64,000 nucleotides of DNA, taken from NCBI RefSeq assembly GCF_018614135.1, contig NZ_JAGGOW010000006.1:1-64000 (forward strand). Direction: 5' to 3'. The notes beneath the pieces were generated by a model. It made no database searches. It was not told where the DNA came from and worked only from the letters and a program-made list of their open reading frames with translations. The stretch is from Streptomyces sp. ISL-66. Its GTDB lineage: Bacteria; Actinomycetota; Actinomycetes; Streptomycetales; Streptomycetaceae. This document shows positions 57,153 to 64,000 of this stretch, in pieces. Each line of letters begins with the position of its first letter. The stretch's first letter is position 1. A program made the translations under genes and the position numbers.

Positions 57153-58898
57153 CTACTTCGCGTCCGCGTAGCACTCGACCACCGCCGTCGAGAACGGGAA
57201 GCGGACCGGTGTCTCCCCGAAGGTGATCCGGCCCGCCAGGTCGCCCGCCGCGCGGATCGCCGCGACCACCGCATCCGCCTCCTCCAGCGGGCAGTGGACG
57301 ATGACCTCGTCGTGTTGGAAGAAGACGAGCTCGGCCCGCATCCCGGCCGCCGCGATCGACTGACGCAGGGCCGCGAGCAGCAGCAGCGCCCAGTCCGCGG
57401 CGCTGCCCTGCACCACGAAGTTGCGGGTGAAGCGGCCCCGCGCCCGCGCGTCGGTCGAGGCGTAGCTCGGAACCCAGCCGTCGGGGGCCTCCTCGGCGTC
57501 AGCGGCCCCGGCCGGCGGCGGGCAGGTCCGGCCCAGCCAGGTCCGTACGAGCCGGCCCTCCTCGCCCGCCTTCGCGGCGTCGTCCACGTACGCCACGGCC
57601 CGGGGGAACCGGCGGCGGAGCGCGGCCAGGTTCTTCAGGCCGTCCCCGGAGGTCTGCCCGTACACCGCGCCGAGCACGGCGAGTTTGGCCTTCTCGCGGT
57701 CGCCGGAGAAGCCCTGGCGGGAGATGGAGGCGTACAGGTCCTCGGGGCGGCCGGCCACCTCCATGAAGGCGGGGTCCCGGGAGATCGCGGCGAGCACCCG
57801 GGGCTCCATCTGGTCGGCGTCGGCCACGACGAGCCGCCAGCCCGGGTCGGCGACCACGGCCCGGCGGATCACCTTGGGGATCTGCAGGGCGCCGCCGCCG
57901 TTGGTGACCCAGCGGCCGGTGAACGTGCCGCCGGGGATGAACTCCGGGCGGAAACGGCCGTCGTGGACCCAGTCCTTGAGCCAGGCCCAGCCGTGGGCGG
58001 TGTAGATCCGGTACAGCTTCTTGAATTCGAGGAGCGGCGCCACGGCCGGGTGGTCGAGCTCCTGGATCTCCCAACGACGGGTGGACTTCAGCTTGAAACC
58101 GGCCTCCGCGAAGGCCTTGATGACGTCGGCGGGCAGTTCGGGCCGGACGCGCCGGCCGAAGGCCGCGGAGACGGTGTCGGCGAGCTCGGCGAGCCGCCGG
58201 GGCTGGCCGCCGCCCGCGTACCTCTCGCCGAGGAGCTCGGTGAGCAGTGCCCGGTGGACGTCGGCCCGCCAGGGCAGGCCCGCGCGGTTCATCTCGGCGG
58301 CTACGAGGAAGGCGGCCGACTCCGAGGCGATGAGCAGCCGCATGCGGGCGGGGTGGGCGGTGGCGTCGGCCCGCTTCGCCTGGTCGGCGTGGATGGCGAT
58401 GAGCGCGTCGAGGGGGACGGGCGCGGGCTGGGGGTCGAAGAGGGAGTTCTGCGTGCCGGGCTCCGCCGCGCGCTGCGGGGGGTCGGGCGGTACGGGGGCG
58501 TTCGTCAGGCGGGCGAAGGCGGCGGCCGCCGAGCGGGGTTCGCCGAGGCGGCCCTCGTGGGCGAGGAGGAGCAGCTCGGCGTCCTCGATGTCGTGGCACC
58601 GGTCCACGCGGGCGCCGGCGGCGAGCAGGCGGGGGTAGACGGCGGCGGTGGAACGCCAGACCCAGCGGGTGCCGGCGGGGGCGGCGCGGATGGCGTCGGC
58701 GGGGTCGGTGGCGGTGACGGTGCCGGTGGCCGTGGGGCGGGGGGCCTTGGCTCCGCCGGTGGCTCCGCCCGTGGCTCCGCCCGGTGTGCTGCCCGTGGCT
58801 CCGCCCGTTGGGCCGCTCGCGGGGGCGTCGAGGGGCGCGGCGTGCCAGCGGCCGTCGGCGTCCTCGGCGAGGGCCCACCGGGGGGTGTGCTCGGTCAT
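57153..58898 (-). CDS. Family A DNA polymerase-like protein (bifunctional 3'-5' exonuclease/polymerase type)
   Basis: 581 residues from ATG 58898. The C-terminal half has polymerase A motifs: motif A VVADADQMEPRVLAAISRDP, the O-helix region DREKAKLAVLGAVYGQTSGD and motif C VFFQHDEVIVHC. The N-terminal half is a degenerate exonuclease-like region after a Gly/Thr repeat (GGATGSTPGGATGGATGGA). It is shorter than PolI and lacks the 5' nuclease. It is a second PolA-like enzyme known in streptomycetes, with a probable repair role. Confidence 0.9.
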   Translation of the reverse strand: MTEHTPRWALAEDADGRWHAAPLDAPASGPTGGATGSTPGGATGGATGGAKAPRPTATGTVTATDPADAIRAAPAGTRWVWRSTAAVYPRLLAAGARVDRCHDIEDAELLLLAHEGRLGEPRSAAAAFARLTNAPVPPDPPQRAAEPGTQNSLFDPQPAPVPLDALIAIHADQAKRADATAHPARMRLLIASESAAFLVAAEMNRAGLPWRADVHRALLTELLGERYAGGGQPRRLAELADTVSAAFGRRVRPELPADVIKAFAEAGFKLKSTRRWEIQELDHPAVAPLLEFKKLYRIYTAHGWAWLKDWVHDGRFRPEFIPGGTFTGRWVTNGGGALQIPKVIRRAVVADPGWRLVVADADQMEPRVLAAISRDPAFMEVAGRPEDLYASISRQGFSGDREKAKLAVLGAVYGQTSGDGLKNLAALRRRFPRAVAYVDDAAKAGEEGRLVRTWLGRTCPPPAGAADAEEAPDGWVPSYASTDARARGRFTRNFVVQGSAADWALLLLAALRQSIAAAGMRAELVFFQHDEVIVHCPLEEADAVVAAIRAAGDLAGRITFGETPVRFPFSTAVVECYADAK

Positions 58899-58929
58899 GG
58901 GTGCGAGTGTCCCACCGGGGTCTGACAGT

Positions 58930-59270
58930 GGTGGGACCTGCGGCGGGTGGCTCTGCCGTGCCCTGCGGGGGCTGTCCCCTACCCGCCCTTCGCCCGTTCC
59001 CCGGACTCCGCCCGGACCCTTCGGGGCTGCGCCCCGGACCCCCGGCGTCGGGGAGGCGGGATGCTCCCGTGCTCCGGGCTCCGGCCGGGCCTGCGCCTCA
59101 AACGCCGGCGGGGCTGGAGTGGTGGGCCTGTGCCTCGAGGCTTGGCGCGGGTCTGGGGTGGCCTTTCTTCGAGTGCCGGCGGGGGGTGGGGTGGGCTTCT
59201 GTTTGAGGCGGCATGGGGCGCGGCGGTGGGCTTGTGTTTGAGGCGGCATGGGGCGCCTCGGTGGGCGTGC
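58930..59270. repeat. Mosaic of common Streptomyces intergenic repeats
   Basis: The 384-nt gap between the polymerase and DUF2786 genes contains GGGGCTGCGCCCCGGAC- and CCTCAAACGCCGGCGGGGCT-type sequences that I recognise as widespread streptomycete intergenic repeats, then a 22-bp direct repeat (59200-59221 and 59235-59256). No gene is supported here. Confidence 0.65.
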
Positions 59271-59282
59271 CAAGCTGAAGGC

Positions 59283-60449
59283 GTGAGAGACATAGTCGAG
59301 CGGGCCTGTGAGGCCGCGCTGTACACCCAGGACGACGCCGGGCTGGATGCCGGGGCGTCGATGCTCGTCGCTCAGGGTGATCGGTGGGCCGGGGTCGGGC
59401 AGGCGCTGCTCGTGCGCGGGGAGGCGTACGTGCGCCAGGCGTGGGAGCGGGGCTGGCGGCCCGGGGACGTGCTGCGGCTCGTGCGGCGGGACCTGGAGCA
59501 GGTGCACGTGCGGATCGCCGAGGACCTGGTCGTCGCCGAGGCGCGGCGCTACGCGCGGCTGCCCGAGCGCTGGACCGACGCCGAGGCGTGGTGGGGGGAC
59601 GACACCCGCTACGGCGAGCGGCTCGCGGAGCGGGAGCGGACCGACCGGTTCACTCTGGCCGGGGCCGTCCTGGAGGTCTTCCGGCTGCTGATCCGGCTGC
59701 CGTCCATCGAGCCGGTCGGCCCCCTGCCGGGGGACGCCACCGACGTGCTCGAACACGCCCACATCGAACCCCGCATGCTCGGCCGGATCCGGGCGCTCCT
59801 CGCGAAGGCAGAGGCGACCACCTTCCCGGAGGAGGCGGAGGCGCTCAGCGCCAAGGCCCAGGAGCTGATGGCCCGGCACACCGTGGACGAGGCCCTGCTC
59901 GCGGTGAAGACGGGCGTCAAGCAGATCCCCGGCGCGTGCCGGATCGGCGTAGAGGCCCCGTACGAGGAGGCCAAGGCGGTGCTGCTGGACGCCGTGGCGA
60001 GCGCGAACCGCTGCCGGTCCGTGTGGAACAGCGCCTACGAGTTCTCCACCGTCGTCGGCTTCGCGAGCGACCTGGAGGCGGTGGAGCTGCTCTACACCTC
60101 GCTGCTCGTGCAGGGCACGGCCGCCATGACCCGCGCCGAGGCCGGTCAGCGGGCGGGCGGGCGCAAGCGCACCAAGACCTTCAGACAGTCCTTCCTGCTC
60201 GCCTACGCGAGCCGGCTCGGCCAGCGGCTCGCCGAGACGGCCGGTCACACGGCGGCCGAGGCGCCCGACAACCTGCCCGCCCTGGTCGCCCGGGACGTGG
60301 CCGTCACCTCGCGGGCCGACGAGATGTTCCCCCGGACCACCACGACCCGGCTGCGCGGGGCCACCGACCTCGCGGGCTGGGAGGACGGCACGGCGGCCGC
60401 CGACCGCGCGCACATGGCGGACGGCAGCCGGCGGCCCTTGCGCAGCTAG
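59283..60449 (+). CDS. DUF2786 domain protein
   Basis: 388 residues from GTG 59283. The DUF2786 signature RIRALLAKAEATTFPEEAEA and LSAKAQELMARH is at about residues 165-195. The rest is helical, with RSVWNSAYEFSTVVGFASDL and a C-terminal domain with KRTKTFRQSFLLAYASRLGQ. These proteins are common next to the PolA-like gene in streptomycetes; the function is unknown. Confidence 0.88.
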   Translation: MRDIVERACEAALYTQDDAGLDAGASMLVAQGDRWAGVGQALLVRGEAYVRQAWERGWRPGDVLRLVRRDLEQVHVRIAEDLVVAEARRYARLPERWTDAEAWWGDDTRYGERLAERERTDRFTLAGAVLEVFRLLIRLPSIEPVGPLPGDATDVLEHAHIEPRMLGRIRALLAKAEATTFPEEAEALSAKAQELMARHTVDEALLAVKTGVKQIPGACRIGVEAPYEEAKAVLLDAVASANRCRSVWNSAYEFSTVVGFASDLEAVELLYTSLLVQGTAAMTRAEAGQRAGGRKRTKTFRQSFLLAYASRLGQRLAETAGHTAAEAPDNLPALVARDVAVTSRADEMFPRTTTTRLRGATDLAGWEDGTAAADRAHMADGSRRPLRS

Positions 60450-60525
60450 CCCAGGCGGGGCGGGGCGGGTACGGGGTGTAGGTCTGCGGGGGTGGGTGCG
60501 GGGCGGGCGCCGGGCACGGGTACCG

Positions 60526-62561
60526 GTGCGGGCTGTGGCCTACGGGTACCGGTGCGGAGGGCGCGCCGCCGTCGGCCTCGCGCTCGTCGTCGGCGTGAGC
60601 CTCGCCCTCCTCGGGCCCGGCGCGGCCGCGAGCTCCGCCTTCGGCGCGTACATGGCCGCCATCGCCACCTTCCAGAAGAGCTGGCGGCCGCGTCCCGTCC
60701 TCGCCCTCTCCGCCGGGCTGACCCTGGCCGTCTCCACCTTCGTCGGCTACCTCGTCGGGTCCTCGCACGTCCTGGCCTTCATGCTGCTGCTCGCCGCCTG
60801 GTGCTTCGCGGCGGGTCTGATGTGGGCCGCCGGGCCCACCGCCGGCATGATCGCCTCCCGCAACGTCGCGATCATGCTGGTCACCGTCACCCTGCCGACC
60901 TCCGTGCCCCAGGCCGCCGGGCACGCCGCACTGATCGCCGCCGGCGGCGTGGTCCAAGCCCTGCTGATCGTCCTCTTTCCCGTCCGCCGCTGGGGCGCCC
61001 AGCGCGACGCCCTGGCCGACGCGCTCGCCGCCGAGGCCGACTACGCGCGCCGGCTGCGCCACGACCCGGTCGCCTCCTTCGACCCGCAGCCGCTGATGCG
61101 GGCGCGGGACGCGGCGACCGTGACGGTCCGCCAGGCCCGCCGCCGTCCCGCCGAGCTGCACGGGGCGCGGGGGCTCGCCCGGGGGTCCCCCCGGACGAAG
61201 TCTGGGGGAGGATCCGGCCGGTGTTGGCCTCGCTGGCCGACCCGGCGGTCGGGGCGCCGGGGGAGGGCCCGGCGCGGGACCGGGTGCGGGAGCTGCTCGC
61301 CGCGGCCGGGTCGGTGCTGGACGCCGCCGCGCACGCGATCCGGCACGGGGACCCCGTACGGCTGCCCGCGCCGGCCCTCGCGGTCCTCAAGGCGCCCGAC
61401 ACCGCCGATCTGTTCCGGGGGGCCCCGCTGCGGGCCGCCCACCGGCTCGCCGCCCTGCTGGACGACGTACTGGAAACCGCCGAGCCCGGCTCCGGGCGCA
61501 CCGCCGAGCCGCAGGAGGCGATGCTGCGGCCCACGCTGTGGCAGCTCGCGCCGATGGTGCTGGCGTCCGTACGGGCCGAGCTGCGCCCCGGGTCCCCGAT
61601 CCTGCGGCACGCCGTGCGCGTCAGCGCCGTGGCGTGCTCCGGCTACCTCATCGGCCACGCGCTGCCGCTCGGCCACGCCTACTGGGCCCCGATGGCCTCG
61701 GTGATGCTCATGCGGCCCGACTTCACCCAGACCTACACCCGGGCCGTCGCCCGCTTCGGCGGCACCCTGGTCGGGGTGCTCGTGGCCACCGCGGTGGTCC
61801 AGCTCGCGCATCCGGGGATGTACCTTTCGGGGCTGCTCGCCGTCATCAGCGCGGGGCTGATGTACACGCTGATGCGCACCGGGTACGCCGTCGCGATGGT
61901 CTTCGTCTCCGCGTACGTCGTCTTCCTGCTCGGCATGGGAGGCGTGCGCTGGGACCAGACGGTGCCCGACCGGGTCGCCCTCACGCTCCTCGGCGGCCTC
62001 TTCGCGATGGCCGCCTACGCCGTCTACCCGGCCTGGGAAACCCCCCGGCTGCGGACCCGGCTGGCCGACTGGCTGGCGGCCGGCGGCCGGTACGCGGCAG
62101 CCGTGCTCGGGCAGTACGCCGACCCGGCCGGGGCCCGGCGCGGGGACGTGCGGGCGGCCCTGCTGGAGGTCCGTGATGCCCGGATGGCCTGGCAGGAGGC
62201 GGTGGACCGGGCCGCGGGGGAGCCGGTGCGCCACCGCGGGATCTCGCGGGCGGCGGCCGACGACGCGGGCAACGCGCTGGCGGCGATGGGCCGTCACGCG
62301 ATGCTGCTGGAGGCGCACCTCCCGGACCGGGCCGAGCCCCCGGACCCGGCCGCCGCCGCCCTGGCGCAGGCGCTGCGCACGGCGACGGAGGCGGGCGCGA
62401 AGGCGGTCCGCGAGCGCAAGGTGCCCCGGTGGGACGCGGTCCGCGCGGTACTGGCGGCCTGGGACGCCCCGGCGCCGAGCGTGCTGCGCGGGGCGGCGCA
62501 GCAGTTGCTGGACTCGCTCGACGAGGTCTCCGAGGCCTTGCGCGGCGGGCCTGGGAACTAG
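60526..62561 (+). pseudogene. FUSC-family membrane protein broken by a 29-bp palindrome
   Basis: Two frames together make one FUSC-type transporter-like protein. Frame 1 (to about 61182) holds the first transmembrane half (GLALVVGVSLALLGPG, AFMLLLAAWCFAAGLMWAA). Frame 3 (from 61212) holds the second half (AVRVSAVACSGYLIGHALPL, YWAPMASVMLMRPDFTQTYT, VDFVSAYVVF-like FVSAYVVFLLGMGGVRWDQT). Removing 29 nt at 61183-61211 restores a single 668-residue frame through L-A-R-I-R-P-V-L. The start is uncertain (GTG 60496, 60526 or 60535). The intact family is linked to export of aromatic compounds. Confidence 0.85.
61181..61211. repeat. Palindromic insertion in the FUSC gene
   Basis: GGGTCCCCCCGGACGAAG followed by TCTGGGGGAGG. 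The stem TCCCCC.GGAC/GTCTGGGGGA has a short loop, and GG is duplicated at both edges. It resembles small palindromic elements scattered in streptomycete genomes. Its 29-bp net length is not a multiple of three. Confidence 0.8.
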
Positions 62562-62668
62562 GCGCCGCAAGGCCCCGCGCCTCGTGCACGTGCATCTGCC
62601 CGTGCAGCTGTTCATGAACAGAGCTATGATCCCGTGCAGTTGACATCTGCACTATCCGGGGGCTTCCT

Positions 62669-62905
62669 GTGGACCACGCGTACAACGGGATGGCAGCTGC
62701 AGAGCTTGACGGTGTGACCTGGCAGAAGAGCAGACACAGCAACTCACAAGGTTCCTGTGTGGAGTTCGCGAAGCTGCCGGGCGGCGACGTCGCCATGCGC
62801 AACTCGCGGTTTCCGGACGGACCGGCACTCGTCTACACGCCGGCCGAGATAGAAGCGTTGCTGCTGGGTGTCAAGGACGGCGAGTTCGATCACCTGATCA
62901 GCTGA
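62669..62905 (+). CDS. DUF397 protein
   Basis: 78 residues from GTG 62669. The core ELDGVTWQKSRHSNSQGSCV, EFAKLPGGDVAMRNSRFPDG, PALVYTPAEIEALL is the standard DUF397 pattern. These small proteins pair with XRE/DUF5753 regulators and RsbW-like ATPases (WhiJ-like sets), and such genes lie 1 kb to the right. Upstream are TATGAT (62625-62630) and the palindrome CTGTTCATGAACAG, likely promoter elements. Confidence 0.93.
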   Translation: MDHAYNGMAAAELDGVTWQKSRHSNSQGSCVEFAKLPGGDVAMRNSRFPDGPALVYTPAEIEALLLGVKDGEFDHLIS

Positions 62906-62948
62906 AAACTACTTCCCAGCACCGGGAAACAAGCCATGCACGTGCACT

Positions 62949-62981
62949 GGCCGGGACTGATCGCAATGATCAATCCCGGCC
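62949..62981 (+). terminator. Terminator after the DUF397 gene
   Basis: The stem GGCCGGGA/TCCCGGCC with an inner TGATCGCAATGATCA arm that can pair further, placed between convergent genes and so possibly active in both directions. Confidence 0.75.
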
Positions 62982-63023
62982 GGTTGTCGTATATGTGAGG
63001 GATGTGGCGCAGGCGCGCCCCGC

Positions 63024-63542
63024 TCAGTCCTGGAGCGAGAACAGCGCCCAGACCACCTTGCCGGTGAGCCGCCCCGCGAGCGGATGCCAGCCCCAGCTGT
63101 CGCTGTAGGAGTCGACGAGGAACAGCCCGCGCCCCGATTCCAGGTCGCAGTTCTGCTCCGTCTCGGCCGGCGCGAAGCTGCCGCTGGGCCGGTCCTCGCT
63201 GGGGTCCCGCACCGCGCACACCAGCCGGGTGCTCCACCGCATCAGGTGCAGCCGTACCGGGGGCAGCTCGGCCTCGCCGCCCCCGCCGCCAGGGCGGGAA
63301 TCGTCCGGAAGGGCGTGCCGCAGCGCGTTGGTGACGAGCTCGGAGACCACCAGCGCGACGTCGTCGAAGCGCTCGTCGAGGCCCCACTGGGCGAGCGTGG
63401 AACGCGTGAAGGTGCGTGCTCCGCGTACCGCGTCGAACCGGGCGGGCAGTGCGCACGAGGCGGACCCGGAGACAGCCGTGGGGTCGACCGGGGGAAGTCC
63501 CTGCCGTAACGGCTCGAGCATGGTCGATCCATTCGTCCCCAT
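63024..63542 (-). CDS. RsbW-like ATP-binding regulator
   Basis: 172 residues from ATG 63542 (GGGAG 8 nt upstream). GHKL motifs are N-box VVSELVTNALRHALP, G1 CAVRDPSEDRPSG and G2 ESGRGLFLVDSYSDSWGW. It is the ATPase member of the DUF397/XRE set on either side and may regulate a sigma factor or the XRE protein. It is divergent from the XRE gene at 63840. Confidence 0.9.
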   Translation of the reverse strand: MGTNGSTMLEPLRQGLPPVDPTAVSGSASCALPARFDAVRGARTFTRSTLAQWGLDERFDDVALVVSELVTNALRHALPDDSRPGGGGGEAELPPVRLHLMRWSTRLVCAVRDPSEDRPSGSFAPAETEQNCDLESGRGLFLVDSYSDSWGWHPLAGRLTGKVVWALFSLQD

Positions 63543-63839
63543 GCGAGGCACTCCCGGGATTCGAAAGAACTGCGGGGCACGCAGGTGCGCGGGACCATGG
63601 TTCCGAATGCCGAAGCCGGATGCAAGGGCAGATGCACGTGCACGCGCCGGACCTGTCCGCTCCCGTGACGGTTCTTGCTCATTTCTTCCTACGCATACGT
63701 GCGGACTTCTTTTGCGGCAGGGGGGATTCCGTTACAGAACGAGTACGGACCGATGCGTTTTGGTGGCAGACTGCGGGCCCTGAGGGGCACGGGGGCCCCT
63801 GCGACGCGAGCCATCCAACGCATGGGGAGGGCAGGACTA

Positions 63840-64000
63840 GTGACCGCAGAAGCCAGTGGTTCTGTGGTGCGCCGCATTCTCCTGGGCTCACAGCTCAGGC
63901 GACTCCGGGAATCCCGCGGCATCACCCGGGAGGCGGCCGGCTACTCGATCCGCGCATCCGAATCGAAGATCAGCCGCTTGGAGTTGGGAAGGGTGAGCTT
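63840..64000 (+). CDS. XRE/DUF5753-type regulator (partial, cut by window end)
   Basis: From GTG 63840 with GGGAGG upstream; 53 codons are visible. The helix-turn-helix LGSQLRRLRESRGITREAAG, YSIRASESKISRLELGRVS is the standard start of the streptomycete XRE-DUF5753 family. The C-terminal DUF5753 domain would lie outside the window. Its partners are the DUF397 and ATPase genes to the left. Confidence 0.85.
   Translation, partial: MTAEASGSVVRRILLGSQLRRLRESRGITREAAGYSIRASESKISRLELGRVS

Noticed and set aside
60496..61704. N-terminal FUSC frame as a separate complete gene of 402 codons
   Set aside because: Past 61182 it turns into an Arg/Pro/Gly-rich shadow; the true continuation is in another frame after the 29-bp insertion.
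1..64000. CRISPR arrays, rRNA genes or additional tRNA genes
   Set aside because: No regularly spaced repeats with unique spacers and no other cloverleaf was seen; att copies 2 and 3 contain only the 3' part of the tRNA and are not functional genes.

Overview
The window is Streptomyces-type chromosomal DNA. It has very high GC, GTG/TTG starts and ATGA-coupled operons, and it carries the families typical of the genus: DUF397 plus XRE pairs, RsbW-like ATPases and a SigE-family ECF sigma factor. The left end (1-3950) is core chromosome: the C-terminal tail of a thymidylate kinase-type protein, DNA polymerase III delta' (holB), a secreted S33-family peptidase lipoprotein and a tRNA-Thr(CGT) gene.

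That tRNA gene is an integration hotspot. A 43-bp sequence running from its anticodon loop through its 3' end occurs three times, at 3984, 39910 and 49683. Each copy is followed by a related hairpin terminator. The copies bound two elements in tandem. Element 1 (3984-39952, about 36 kb) is a complete-looking siphovirus-type prophage. From left to right it has integrase and repressor in one operon, an accessory cargo block (6.7-12.8 kb), lysis genes, tail fibre and baseplate genes, tape measure, a frameshifted tail assembly chaperone, major tail protein, head completion genes, capsid and scaffold, minor capsid, portal, terminase, an ATGA-coupled early operon and a right-end regulator with three operator-like palindromes. 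Element 2 (39910-49725, about 9.8 kb) has no integrase. It carries a four-gene Wadjet type II system (jetABCD; DUF2397, DUF2398, SMC-like ATPase, DUF2399/Toprim) and a Uma2-type nuclease gene. It is best described as a non-autonomous, att-flanked defence island.

Two further accessory systems sit inside the prophage. Next to the lysogeny genes is a graspetide (omega-ester RiPP) cluster: precursor peptide, ATP-grasp ligase and a PIMT-like O-methyltransferase, the set known to make aspartimidylated graspetides. It has a 16-codon leader ORF and is accompanied by an RsbW-like ATPase and a helix-turn-helix/TPR regulator. Between the minor capsid and portal genes, on the opposite strand, is an SRA-like plus PD-(D/E)XK gene that looks like a modification-dependent restriction enzyme carried as a moron.

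Right of the last att copy (49.8-64 kb) are two small genes of unknown function and degenerate sequence, then chromosomal genes: an MFS exporter plus FMN reductase operon with a divergent TetR regulator, a GNAT acetyltransferase, an ECF sigma factor with its membrane partner, a family A DNA polymerase, a DUF2786 protein, a FUSC-family membrane protein broken by a 29-bp palindromic insertion, and a DUF397/ATPase/XRE regulatory cluster cut by the window end. All family assignments come from reading motifs and gene order; no database search was possible.
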